A DNA stretch of 64,000 bases from Rhododendron vialii (taxonomy: Eukaryota > Streptophyta > Magnoliopsida > Ericales > Ericaceae): NCBI RefSeq assembly GCF_030253575.1, contig NC_080559.1, positions 32,228,501-32,292,500 on the forward strand, read 5' to 3'. Below the pieces are notes generated by a model. It was not told the DNA's origin. It searched no databases and saw only the letters and a program-made list of their open reading frames with translations. This document shows positions 34,585 to 47,082 of this stretch, piece by piece; the stretch's first letter is position 1; each line of letters begins with the position of its first letter. The position numbers and the translations under genes are program-made.

Positions 34585-37456
34585 TGTCATTGTGCTTGTA
34601 CTAATAATGCTGAACTAAACCCGTTTCATTAATCCTAGTGGAAGTTTACCATGTTCAGTATCAGGCCCAAATACTCTTCACAGCTAGAGATATCATGAAT
34701 TTGATCAATCTTTTGTATTCTCTTAAAACTGGGTACTGCTTCAAATACTATGATGTACCAGTATGACTGTAATTGTATAAGATTAAAAAATGCATGTATT
34801 TAACAACCAAAATTTAAAAGCTTAGTTGTTCTTTGCTTTATTGTTGACCACGAATTCTCCGTGACAGACTATCGACATCCGCCTTAGGTCATGTTGTTTT
34901 GAATTTTCTTTCATTTTTCTAGCTTGTTATATTTGTTGATCTCTTTGATCTAGCTGGGTTAAAGTTCGGCATTTCTTGTAGAAGTGTGTCGGGTACTTGA
35001 TGTATTCTGTCTGGCTGCTGAGATGAGAAAATCAATAATAGATTAATAGGTTAATTTTCATCTTTAGTTAGTCATGTAATGGGAACATAGGACGTGGGTT
35101 GCATTGTTCTGTGGAAATCTATAGCAAAAGAAAGCAGAGAGATTCCATAAATTGAAGTTTCTATTATTTCTTCATTTTATTTTTCTTAATTGCAATTGTT
35201 TCTTTTAGTATTGCATGTTTTGGCTACAAGTGTATAAGAGATCAGGATCTTCTCATTAATGTGTTGGCATCCTCTCATCAAAACCCTCACAAGATCCTCA
35301 CAGGCAGATCCTCACAGAGGATCCGGATATGTTCTATTCACCCATCATTGGTATCACTGTCATTGCGAGGTTGTAGGATGTTGATTGTTGATACTCTTTA
35401 TTTATTTCTTTTACTTTGAATTTTCTATAAGAAGTCTAATGATAAAAAAATATAAAAAATTTCCGTAATTCTACTGATGTTGGGAAAGTTTTATTCAGGC
35501 TTTAATTGCTTTTGGTATCGAGGAGTTGTAGTTGATCTGCTAAGGATGTGAGCTACTTGAGGGTGAACTAATATAGTTGGCTGTTATGTATGGATTTTCT
35601 TTAAGGTATGGTTATTGCTACCTGATGGTCCATGATTGAAAATTTGAAGGTGATCACATCTGCTTTGCCATCTTGTTCTTATTGTTCTGTGTTGCACTGA
35701 TTTGCGTTGTGTAGCTTATGAGTAGTTTCTATATTCACTATTTTCATAAATTGATCAATTAGATTGATGGCTATTGATGAACTGTTTGTATATTTTCATA
35801 AGAAGGTTGGACAAGCTTTATCTGAGGATTTGAGTGAGAGTATTAATTTTGAGTTGTCGTAGTGAATGATCATCTGGTTTGGTCCATTACTCCATTGGGA
35901 TATGATCTATTTGAAGCTGAATTGAGGCAACAGTAACTTAGATTATGATGAGTTTGAAGATCAGTTATGGACGTAATTTAAGAGTACTCCATTGAATATG
36001 CGAATAGTTTCATTGCTCCCTAATTTACCATTGATATCTTAGGATAGAGGCTTTTCTTTCTTTCCATTCATAGTGCATCTTGTTTTGTTTGTCGATGTTA
36101 CATAGAATTTGGTGCTAGGTAAGGTACTCGTTTTCCATTCATATAAGTTTTTTCTTCGTATCCCCCTCATGGGGGTTCTTTCTTGTCCATTTGACGGCTT
36201 ACATGAGTGTAGCTGTCCGGTTGGAATGGAATTTTCCGAGATCAGGTGGGATTCAAGATTGGTTCCATGCATCCCCTTAAAAACAAGATTGAAGTGCCTT
36301 GCAGGCATTTTTCATATCTTCACTTTAAAGACAAGAATGACTGGCGTCAGTTCATCATATGTCCTCCATCATGTCATCCTTAAATCAATCGGTTAGAGCC
36401 TCAACTCAAAGTTCTTAATAATACTTCATTCTTTTGGCACCAAATCCAACCGGATGTATCCAGTCGAGCCCTGAACGGTTCCACTCCAGATATATAAGGA
36501 TTGCCGAGGTTGCTTCTATGCATGTGGAGCTTTAAAATTACGATGTTTACAGGTTAGGATAGTTCGTGGTGCATTTGGATTGCTATTTAAGTTACAATGT
36601 TGAATAATATCATAGCGGTTTTGGATTGCTCTACCTTTCTTATGTAGTGAGGTTAAATACCACTTTCGCTTACCAAATTTTCAGTATAAATATATCCGCT
36701 GAGCGTGATTTTGGATGGATTTTGCAAGTTCTGCATCTGTTTCACTGCTCCTCGTTCTTTACTTGATCTTCCTTCATTTGTCTATGCTTTGCAAGTGCAA
36801 GGCAGCGTTATGTTGTTGAGATAATCTGCCGTTTGAGATATTAGTGATTCGAGTAGGTTTTGCTTTTGATAATTGAATCTCCAAGGCAGTTTACGTGCAC
36901 CTCAACTAATTCTCCCTGGTGTTACTATTAAAAGGATTACTGGTCTGTCCGTGCCCTGCTCTCAATCCTTTTCCAGGGTGTCAATAGCTGGTCTGTCCTG
37001 TTCTACGAAGTGACGAGGAACTTCCCTCCAACTGGGTTGAGGTGGGTAATTCCTATTGTTCGCAGCTGTTAGGTCCAATATAATCTCTTGCTCCCACAGT
37101 TCCGCTTGCTCAATCAAAGCTATTAGCTAGAGCCCCTACGAAACGTTTGGAGTTTCTTTGTTGCGAACTCGCGAGTGACCATGTAGTTCATTCTGTGGTT
37201 TTATAATGTCCGTCATCTGTCGTCGTTCTTGTCCATGAGTTAGATTTTATGAGAAATCGTGGCGGTCAAAGATGTTACATGCAGAATATAACTGAAACCA
37301 ATAGCCGACCCCTTGTTGGCTGAGGATGCAGAAGAATTTGAGGCCGTTTACCAATTTAAAACCAAGTTCTGAGATTTCAGTGTTTTATGGTGCTCTTGGA
37401 AAAATTACTTGTAACTCGTTGCAAATATGTTCACCCTAAAAAAGCAAATATTGCTA
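34585..37456. other. Gene-poor sequence
   Basis: No coding gene supported; open frames at 36039-36396 look non-coding. At 34728-34800 there is a short copy of the end of the inverted duplication found at 50.9-54.0 kb (gggtactgcttcaaatactatgatgt, then gactgtaattgtataag), which also serves as an empty site for the MITE at 53369. At 35247-35315 lies the second copy of the 32921-32990 repeat. Confidence 0.5.
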
Positions 37457-37728
37457 CTCCCTCCGTCTCTTATTTAGAGTTCAGTACTCCATTTTGAGCT
37501 GTCCTTTAATAAGTGTCTATTTTGTAAAGTTAGGAGGGTAAAAGTTGGTGCATTATCTATTTTGTCCCTAAAAGTATATTTTATTTTGAAAAAATAGTGA
37601 GTAAAAATGTAAAGATGATGGGTAAGTAGGGAAAATGGAGGAAAAAATTGATGTGAAATGTGTAATGATGATGTCTTTTTAATAAGTTGGAGTTTCAAAA
37701 CAGAACACTTAAAAGGGGACGGAGGAAG
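37457..37728. mobile_element. Stowaway (Tc1/mariner) MITE
   Basis: It starts ctccctccgtc and ends gacggaggaag between TA dinucleotides (37455-37456 and 37729-37730). Length 272 bp, AT-rich interior, no coding region. This is the classic plant Stowaway terminus. Confidence 0.9.
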
Positions 37729-37730
37729 TA

Positions 37731-39177
37731 ACTTGTATCGTCGTTTGGGTAAAGTATTTTAAAGAAAATGCAAAGAATTATCATCATTTTCTTATTACAG
37801 CTAGTTTACTGCAAGAAATAAGGGGAAACTACAATCTCTTGCAAATTCTGAGAAGAATAATGTTCATTTTTGCTTACTTTGGTACAGTACAAGAATTCAT
37901 TCATTTATAAGATGTAACAGTAGCGAAACAGTCCGCAGTATAAAAACAGAGTACAACGGCTCTGTAGGAACAAATGGGAGCCGAAGAGAAGAGTGATACT
38001 GTACGTCTACACTATATTTGGCCGGAGAACAACTCACTTTACATAAAAATAACACATCTTACTATCTTAGGAATCATTTTTCTATTAACAATGTGCCATC
38101 CCATATCAACCCAGTGCCCAACCACGAGCACAACGGTGAGAATTTGTGAACATAGTTACGGGCTTATAATTAATTTTGTGAACACAAGTTACGGGCTTAT
38201 AATTAATCCAATCGACAAACTGATTAGGCAGGCGTTCCAGTAACTTGGAAAAGTTACTTTTTGAAAAAAAAGGTAATTTCAAGCTCAAAAATCATGTGCT
38301 TACGCAAATAATTTTCTTACCAATATAGATCTTGTTTGATAGATCTCATTAAGACCTTTTAAACGGTACCAAAAAAATTGAAAAAATATTTTTCATTTTC
38401 ATTATATTTAAATTTGAAATTACCTTCTTTTTTCAAAAAATATTTTTTTGGAAAAGCGGAATGCCCCCTAAAATGGCAACTATAAGAGCAATTACATTCC
38501 AATTGAGATATCGGATTTGGCAGTGAGTGTTTCTCGGCATTAATTTGATGAAAACATTCATCCTTTATGATCGTCCATTTGATGAAAGCATTTCAAAGTA
38601 CGTGACCGAACAATGAAAACAAATACTCCGTAAGTGATGACTAAATATTTTACATGAAAACTACCATAAAATATATCCAGACGTTTTTAAGTTAAATCAG
38701 ACAGCCTGAAATTCAATCTTGGCTCTATACATCAAAATTCTAGAAGTTCTGAAAAATTCAGGACTCGCACTGACGTGTGATAGAGCATGACAAAGACCCT
38801 AATCAAACCTAATACACCTCCGAAACTCAATATCCCCGACAAACAGTTCATTTCTGTTCTGATCTATAACGAGAAAGAATGTTGAAAACAGAAGTTGAAC
38901 AAAGTTCCACAAGCATTCGAACGAGTAGATCCACCAGTAGAAACAAACATCATTCAGTGAAATGGATGAAAGGCAAAAGCTTTACCATGACGGGATTCAG
39001 CGGAACGCCACTGCTTTCTAAACCTCTCGACGTTTTGTTAACACCAACGTTAAATTTCCTCAATTTCCAGATCACAACATCCGCAAAGCTCAGGAAAAAG
39101 AATCCAACAAAATCCTAATCCCTGGTCTGGCACAAGAGTCTATACGATTTACAAGAGTGAAAAAAGGTGATTAATGC
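37731..39177. other. Intergenic sequence downstream of the casein kinase gene
   Basis: It has a short tandem duplication near 38148-38207 (gttacgggcttataattaat twice). The rest is AT-rich and includes the 3' flank of the leftward-transcribed kinase gene. No gene recognised. Confidence 0.5.
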
Positions 39178-42100
39178 CTAGTAATGATCCCTTTCTTCAT
39201 CATCAAAATGCAGACTTTCTATACCCTTGAGAGTGGTCTCATACTTGTTATTCCTCCCAGATGATGTGCGATTGGGGTCTGAGGACCCACCAAAGGGGGA
39301 ACTCCTTTGTCCACTCGAGATTCTCTGCTGTGTTCCTGGACTTGCCTCTGTGGTGCGAGAGCGAACAGGGTCAGACTCATTCCCCACGATAAGCCCCTCG
39401 CGGGAAGTAGAGACAGCAGGTCGCCTTAAGGATCCACTTGACTGCCCTAAAAAAGTGGAGCTTGACAACTGCAAGAACAAATTGAGAAATTGCAGCTGAG
39501 AACAAATCACACAGTTGTACTTTCAGACAATGTTTGTTTGACTAGACTAATGCAAAAGAAGGATATATAATTTCAGAGGATAAATAATTTCACATCGCCC
39601 TGGGGCCAAGGTATTGTAGATCACTACATCCCATTTTTGTGAGATATGTGGTCCGCTGACATTTACAGTTCATTCAATGCTTTAATCCGGGCAAACAAAG
39701 ATGAAATGAGACACATAATGCAACTTTAAGGCATAGGAAGGTTGGAAAAAGGCAAATTTAAAAGCACTAAGAAGCCTAATGCCAAAAAAGACGGTAACAA
39801 GTGGATACAGTGAAGCAGTAACCATTGTTGCCAACTCTAAAATCTTCGAGAAGAGATCCCAGAGACTATAACATTCATTACAAGTTTTGTCATGTACTCT
39901 TAAGTAGTCTGCATATTGCAGCCTGGCGGAGTTTCATCCACCCTCGGAGATCAGTTCAAGAAAGTTCAAGCATGAGAAACCCAGGCTGCAATTGCACCAT
40001 GTATCATTGCCAGTATCTACAGGGACCGTGTTGCAACAAGCAACACAGAAAATAGGACGTTTTATTAATCTTTGAGATCTTACGACAACGAAAAGTCATA
40101 CTCCGTCCGTCCCCAATTGTCGGTCCTTTATTGCTCTTTTCGTCGTCCCAAAAAGATTGTCCCTGTTCCAAAGTAATGGGCAAAAGTTGATGAGTTTACT
40201 CTTTTGCCCTTCACTTTTGAACTTAATTTCTAGCAGTAAAAAAGTAATGATGACATTTTTAGAAGACTTGAAGGGTAAAAAGAGAGAATAAAATCATGAC
40301 AAGTGCAATGATTATGTTTCCTTAATAAGTTGGAATCCCCAAAAGGGACCAAGAAATGGGGACAGAGGGAGTATCATCAATAAAAAACTATCATGCAAAA
40401 AAGGAAAAACACCAAAAATCTAGGGTCACATAAACACGGTCCAAACAATTTACCATAGCTTCTTTGCTCGTTGAATCATTTGCAGCTGGACTCTTCTGCT
40501 TAGGTAAACTTCCATCATTTATAGCTTGTCCAGAAACTCTCCTAAAACCAATTGGAACTGAGATTCCTTCCTCACCTGCAAAGAGAAAGGACTTAAACAT
40601 AAACCATGGCATACGCAAAGGACCAACTCAGAGAGAAAACTGATGCTTCTCACGGGAGGAGGCTAGAAAGCTTTAAATTTTATAAACTGGTCTGGAGGAG
40701 TTTGAAGAAAGACATTAACAATAACACATTCATGAAAGGAATGGATTAGATAACTCCCATAAAGAATGTCAACAAGGGGGACAAACGAGGAGACGCCTCA
40801 CATAAACCACCTTATAAGTAACAAATTAAATTCACGCTCAAGGATCTTCACTTCCAAGGAGCAATGCAGGAAAATTACCTGACTGCCTGTCAGCATTGGC
40901 AACAGCAGGGGGCAATCCAGAGCTTGTTCCAGCACCAGGACCCTAGCAGAAGCAACCATCATATAGATAGGGATAGCACCAATGAACAACGAAAGACAAA
41001 ATCATTACCACGTCACTTACAAGAGCTCGAGAAGGAGGAGCGGCAATTTGTGATTGCTGATACTTCAAGATGGTCCAATCAAAAACATAATCAAACTGAA
41101 AACCTGCACAGGGATTAAGCGGCATAAAATGAGATACAGCATGAACACTTAATCTCTTAAGCTGGAAACTAAAGTGCCTCGTACAGAAAATCTATGCAAA
41201 GTTACAAACCTTCCCGAATAAAAAGGTCACGGAATATTCTCTTCAGATAAGCATAATCCGGCTTGTCATCAAAGCGTAGAGAACGACAGTAATGGAAGTA
41301 TGATGCAAACTCTGTTGGATAACCGCGACATAAAGCCTAAGAAAGTAATGCATAGTTGGCAATGGTTTCATAGAGATTGAAATAAGCCTATCTGTGTAGA
41401 TATCTGGTAACTATATTTAAACAAGTTACCTCAATAGATGTGGAAACCTTCCTTTCGCTAATTTTTTCATACTTCTGCTTCTTATTTCCTGCTTTCAGCC
41501 CCTGCCAAGGAAGACTACATATAGAAGGGATGTCAGAAAAGGCTCAACAGACAGCACAATGGAGAAAACGTGAAGGAATGTAGCAATAATCACCTTCCTC
41601 TCAGGAAATACATAAGGACGTATCCAAGAGATTCTAAATCATCCCTCCGGCTCTGCTCTATGCAGCTCAACAGCAATCAGATGGAACAAAAGTACAAAAT
41701 TTTGAAGTCAAGGCTTGACATTTAATGGGTAAACCCGAAAACATGTGCATTTAGTCGAACCACGGAGCCACCAAGAAGTTAAAAGAGAACACATACCAAT
41801 GCCAAGGTGAGTGTTCATGCTTGCATATCTTGCAGTTCCAGTCAAATTTTTATTCTCCCTGCAGTGTTCATGACATGTGATAAACGTTCCATAAAATGGA
41901 ATAGTAAATTCAATATTTAAAAACGAAAAATGAGGAAAATTTCCAAAACTAGAACTCTATGAAGACTAAACAAATCTAATACTGCAATGGAACACCAGTT
42001 ACACCACTAGCACACTGATAAAAGTACATCGCATGGTGTCACACGATCACCATCATCGCCATGGTTTTCTTTTCTACTCAAAATCCATAGTGAGCAAAAA

Positions 42101-45100
42101 TCTGCCTGAGAAAGGTGGGTCAAGCAAATCCATCTAAATGATAGATTGTGTCAAAAATATTTTAATTTCATTAGCAAATCAGTTCTATCAAAAAACGAAT
42201 TAATGAAAAAAGCACCCATATGCTACAGAGGCCACCAATGAAAAGACACTATGCATGTATCAAGAATATCTACGAAGTGTGCAGAATTGATCGAGAGAGG
42301 GACTGCACTGCCTCGACTCCCAACTATACAACTGATAAAAGAGCTCTTGCTTGTACTCAAGGGACTCCTGAGTCCTGACAATACACCTAATAAATGATTC
42401 GCAAAAATATGGTCACATTTGGGCTGGTTTTATGGTGGCAGTGGTGTCATGGCCCTAATGGTGGTGACACACGATGACACCCAGGCAAAGCAGTTTTCTG
42501 GTGGTCCCGACAACAAAAGCAGTGGCAGTACAGCACATAGTTAGTGGTGGTTGGGTGGCGCCGATCTGCCATGATTCCTCTATGTTTGATGCGGGTTATT
42601 TGGCGAGAGAAACTTGAGATGTTTTGAAGGGGTCGAAAAGCCTTTGTTTAGAATCAAAAGTTCTTTGGTGAATAGCTTGTATAGTTGTGTGAAGAGAGAA
42701 TGCAATCCTTCTCTTGATCAATTTTTAGATTGGTTTGAGCTTTTCAATTCACACGGTGGTGTAGAGCCTTTTTGTCTGTGGCTATTTTTTTTTGTGTACG
42801 GGTGGCAATCCCCTTTTCTTTTTTTTTTGATAAGCAATTTATTAACAAAAAGATATGAAGGGAATGCCGTCCGAATACAAGAAAGGTCACAAGACAAAAA
42901 AGCCCTATACACTCTCCTATGGAAGGAAAAGTTCAAACTATTCTAAAAAAATGGGTAATAGAAGGATTACATTCTCTCTTGTCCCAACTATACAAGCTAT
43001 TCACCAAAACACTTTTAATTTTAAACAAAGGCTTTTCGACCCCATCAAAACATCTCGAATTTCTGTCACGCCATAAAATCCACATCAAACAAAGCGGAAT
43101 CAAGGTCCAAACTCGCTTCCTTCTCTTCCCCACTCTAGCATCTCTCCAAGCAATTAAGAGTTCTATAACATTCTTTGACAAAGCCCATTGCATCCCAAAC
43201 CACAAAAATACCGAGGTCTAGAGTTCCCAAGCCACCCACGAAAATACGAGTGGCAATCCCTTAATACCTTCTTTCTAATATGATTGTTTACTTATCAAAA
43301 AAAAAACTGGAATGGAGGTGGTGATAAAAAATGAACTATAATTTTCGCATCAACTAGTGAACATTTAGACTCAAGGAGTTGTTTGGTACCCATTCCAATT
43401 CATGTCATCATCTTAAAGGTCCAGCTATCCTACATACACAATTGAGAAAATGACCACAAACTCCAGGTCTCCAACCAAGCTGTTCCTCAATGGGGAAATG
43501 GTAAATGTGTTTGCATGTACAAGATTGCACAAAATGTCAGCCAGCATCCATGCAATGATCAACACTATCTCACCTGTAAGGAATGTGTTGATGCGTTGTA
43601 GTGTCTCTATACTTCTTAGCCAGACCAAAGTCAATTATGTAGACCTGAAGAGCAGGGAGACATAGAATACCTTGCTAATGCATGTATCCAAGGAAAAAAT
43701 AATAGCCAGCATGAAAGACAGATATTTTGCAAGAGAACCTGATTTGCACGCCTTCCCAAGCCCATAAGAAAATTGTCTGGCTTGATATCCCGATGTAGAA
43801 AGGATTTAGAATGGACAAACTCAACACGATTGATCTGAGTAAATATCAAGATTAGCACACGTTAAAAGACATCAAAAACTATGAAAATTGCTACAAGCCT
43901 AGAACTGTATGTACGAAATCAAACATAATCACCATTTGATCTGCAAGCATTAGAACAGTCTTCAAAGAAAGTTTCCTACTGCAAAAATTGAACAAATCTT
44001 CAAGACTGGGTCCAAGCAAATCCATCACTAAAACGTTATAGTCTCCCTCCATTCCAAACCATCTCACATTTGGAATTCCAGCTGCAACATATTTCAGAAC
44101 ATACTATCATAAACAGGATAAGATATAAAAGCACATTACAGATGAACTGACAAAAAAAAATGATAAAGGATCACAGTAACCGCAATTATAATAAGCAATA
44201 AAGTTGAATTTCCCCTTACTTCCTCCTTGAAGAATTCTGTATAACTTCGATTCATAAAGCAGCTGAGGATGCTTCGTCTTTACATTTTCCTGAGGTTTAC
44301 AAGCAGTATCAGCAACTAATCCAGCATAGAGATCTAATATTATAAAACTTGCAGCAGACACTGAAGAATGAACTCAATGCATAACAGACAGGGATAGTCA
44401 TGCTAAAGAACTAGGGAAACATAATCCAGCAAAAGTTTGGAGACCTTATAACAAATACTCAATACTTATCTATTCCCCTGTACTGCATGAATCTATCTGG
44501 AAATCGACATTAATTCATCAATTTCTATTTTTACCGGATAAGAGTCACATAATTGTCATTACTAACCAAAAATTCCTTGCCTAAGTCCATCAGAGTCCAT
44601 TGTTGCTTAATGTTCAAAGGAAAATGTTAAACATCGCCCTTAGGGTGGTGGACCGGTTGGTTAACAGCCAAAAAATCAATTGAGATCTTTGAAAAGGGTA
44701 CATGTGAATGTGTATTTAATAATATATATATGAAATCTGTGAATGTTCACATTTATACCGTGAAATGCCTTAGTATGTCTTGGTAAATGGCCTAAACAGT
44801 TCAAAGAGAACTCTCCTAATTTCTTGTCTGAGGACAATATTTTTAGGTTTGTTTGGAACTTGTAGGAAAGAAGAGAAGAGAAAGGAAAATTCAAATATTT
44901 CTCTTCTATTGTTTGTTAAGAGGAAAGTGAAGAGAAAATAACAAAATCATATTTTCAGCACAGTAAAATTTTCTCTACCTACTCTTTAGTGTTTACACTT
45001 TGCTTCTTAATTAGTTTCTCTCTCTTCTCTTCCACAAGTTCAAACAGAGTGTTAAATTTATATGCCTGGCGTTGAGCCATCATCGGTCCGTTTGAACAAC

Positions 45101-45681
45101 TCATCCAACCAAGGATCTTCACTAAATTAAGTATGAATCTACTGCACCATCAAAAGCACCAGAACAATTTTTTAATCCAATAACTGGCACCAACAATCAG
45201 GAATTCTATACCCCCTATTGAGCTCAGAGACTCAAGACGTCTCAAAATGCACTTCTACTACACCTTGCTAATTAAACGTGACAACACAACTCCAAAATGC
45301 TTACAAATTGAACAAACAGAACCACTTAAAAACCACACAATAACCAATTCTCAGCAGAGTTATCATTATCATCGTTCACTCGAATCACTAACCACAAAAC
45401 ACATCAAAACAACACACACACACTCGCAATATTATCGGCAACAAATAGACAAAATCAGAGTTTCTGAAAGCCAAAGCACTCACAAGCTTAATCGCAACCT
45501 CTTCGTTTGTCTGAATATTAGTGCCTGTAAAACAAAGCACAATCAACAACACTTCACAGCACAGCAAAAACAAACCGAAAGGCAGAGAGAGGAGGCGACA
45601 CAGACCGAGATAGATCTCTCCGAACGATCCGCTGCCGATTTTCCTACCGAGTCGAAACTTGTTGCCGACGCGAGGCTCCAT
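39178..45681 (-). CDS. CKL: Casein kinase 1-like Ser/Thr kinase
   Basis: Fourteen exons join in frame to 466 aa: 45606-45681, 45484-45524, 44220-44289, 43933-44081, 43739-43834, 43574-43644, 41797-41858, 41594-41657, 41430-41514, 41210-41336, 41021-41103, 40879-40942, 40454-40575 and 39178-39468. The start [16 protein letters not shown] is typical of plant CK1. Glycine loop [11 protein letters not shown] is at 16-26, ATP-binding lysine K38 (EVAIKL), catalytic LHRDIKPDN with D128 and DFG at 149-151. The CK1 signature [13 protein letters not shown] is in exon 4 and [10 protein letters not shown] in exon 11 marks the domain end. The tail (about 297-466) is rich in Ser/Arg and ends FDDEERDHY. Plant CK1-like kinases act in light, hormone and microtubule signalling; which paralogue this is cannot be said. 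All catalytic residues are present. Confidence 0.95.
40101..40371. mobile_element. Stowaway MITE in the casein kinase last intron
   Basis: Starts ctccgtccgtcccc and ends ggggacagagggag between TA dinucleotides (40099-40100 and 40372-40373). Length 271 bp. It lies in intron 13, about 80 bp from exon 13. Confidence 0.88.
42590..43306 (+). mobile_element. 5'-truncated LINE tail (+), interrupted by a second LINE
   Basis: The + strand encodes the LINE C-terminal pattern [19 protein letters not shown] followed by untranslated tail. It breaks at 42812 and resumes at 43261 with ttaataccttc, ending in attgtttacttatc plus ten A's (43297-43306). The break is caused by the minus-strand LINE at 42813-43249. 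Sits in casein kinase intron 6, antisense to the gene. Confidence 0.7.
42813..43249 (-). mobile_element. 5'-truncated LINE tail (-) nested in the + LINE
   Basis: Minus-strand frame 43205-42933 encodes a reverse-transcriptase-associated zinc-finger region ([20 protein letters not shown], then [17 protein letters not shown]). It ends in attgcttatc plus A's (T's at 42817-42829). It is flanked by an 11-bp direct repeat gtggcaatccc (42802-42812 and 43250-43260). It is closely related to the LINE it interrupts. Confidence 0.75.
44846..45051. mobile_element. Small MITE (ggtttgtttggaac family)
   Basis: The left end gtttgtttggaacttg pairs with the inverted right end (caagttcaaacag). The interior is purine-rich on the left (aagagaagagaaagg) and pyrimidine-rich on the right (tctctctcttctctt). 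Possible TTA duplication at 44843-44845 and 45052-45054. Related to the tandem pair at 56788-57183. Within casein kinase intron 2. Confidence 0.55.
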
Positions 45682-45688
45682 CGTTATA

Positions 45689-45718
45689 AAACCCTAGCTT
45701 TCGAATTCAAAACCCTAA
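45689..45718 (+). promoter_or_regulatory. Two telo-boxes just upstream of the casein kinase start
   Basis: aaaccctag (45689-45697) and aaaccctaa (45710-45718), 8-37 bp before the start codon. Telo-boxes are common near plant transcription starts and are bound by telomere-repeat-binding factors. Function inferred from the motif only. Confidence 0.45.
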
Positions 45719-45815
45719 CGACACTCAATTGGAAGACGACTTTGAGCCCTACAAGAGATCTAGGGTTTTCCGTCGCAGAGACAAGGAGGGGGGGACCTCC
45801 GTCATGCACTTTTGC

Positions 45816-45820
<5 letters not shown>

Positions 45821-45850
<30 letters not shown>
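45821..45850. repeat. (CT)n microsatellite in the casein kinase 5' region
   Basis: A CT run about 140 bp upstream of the start codon, reading as GA on the transcribed (minus) strand. Confidence 0.75.
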
Positions 45851-45853
<3 letters not shown>

Positions 45854-46669
45854 TTCTCTCTCTCTATCTATACTGTCACACTCTTGGTAAGTACGTACGT
45901 TTTTTTGATCCAACCAAAGCGAAGAGTTGATACAACTAACAACTTTAATGGGGGGATATCGTTTGCTTTGCGCTAACAAATGCTGGTTTTTTCTCGCCAA
46001 GTCTAATTATGTGACTTGACTACTACGCCAATGCCTAGCCCATTTTTAGGCTTTTTTCCAGCTCATTAAGGATTTGTTTGTTTGGAGTACTCAAAATTCT
46101 TGCTAATTTTTTTACATATATATATCTCCACTCATTACATTTTAAAAATCTCCCTTAAAACCCAAAACAAACAAGCCCTAAACAAGTCAAAAATTTATTA
46201 TATCATTTTGATAATGATTTTAGAATATTGTTATTTGAGATAACTAGATAAAATAGGTTCAATCTAGCTTTCCAATCTTCTGCTTTTTCAGTAGGGGTAG
46301 AATTGTGTTCCCATACAATTTTATGGCATTTGATGAATATAATTTTTACATGGTTAATTTTCCCAATGAATTTTAAAAGAAAAATGCTAAAAACAACTCA
46401 ATATGTCATTTTAATGTTTAAAAAGTGTATTAAAAAGTGTATAAATGTATAAAAGTGCATTGAAAAATATAAAAGTGCACTGAAATATTTGCTTTCTTTG
46501 AATTTTTATTTATTTATTTTGTTTTGGGTTGTCAGATCTATGTAAATAACTATTTTGATGATCAAAATGATAAAAGAGGGACACAAATGGTGTTGATTGG
46601 AACCGTGCACTCCATTTAGGATCTATTCTCTATACTTTGTTAGTAAAATAGCCTACAGGAGATTCAAAA
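45851..46669. other. Intergenic sequence upstream of the casein kinase gene
   Basis: AT-rich. At 46410-46490 there is a short repeat of 'aaaagtgtat/aaaagtgca' units. No gene recognised. Confidence 0.5.
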
Positions 46670-46879
46670 CAGCGGTGGAGCCACATGATGCCTAGCGGAG
46701 GCATGCGCTCCCACTACAATTTTTAATAATTTTATTTTCACCCCAAATTATAAATGTCATCACAATTTGAATTCAAAAATTATACACATTTTTTTCTCTT
46801 ATAACATTTACCTTCTTAGTATCTTTGTCAAGTTTTCAAAAAAGTACTCTTTTACATACTTGTTTTTCATAAAGACTCG

Positions 46880-46943
<64 letters not shown>

Positions 46944-47082
46944 ATTGTTGCAAATTTTATGTCTTAAGTTCATTTCTTTCATGTTATCGTTGTGTACTAC
47001 AAGTCTACAAGTAAAAGATATAAAATTCTAAAATCATGCTCAATGGTGACCCTACCGATCTAAATTTCTGACTTCTCCACTG
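46670..47082. mobile_element. hAT-like MITE with internal (TA)n(TG)n
   Basis: It starts cagcggtggagcca and its inverted end is cagtggagaagtca. Flanking 8-mers attcaaaa (46662-46669) and atttagaa (47083-47090) match at 6 of 8 positions. A microsatellite (TA)n(TG)n lies at 46880-46942. No intact coding frame. Confidence 0.5.

Noticed and set aside
36039-36396. Overlapping open frames on both strands
   Set aside because: Neither shows a domain, splice context or codon bias; both strands open at once suggests chance.
45247-45930. 227-codon open frame on the + strand
   Set aside because: It is the opposite strand of casein kinase exons 1 and 2 and the CT microsatellite; composition is low-complexity.
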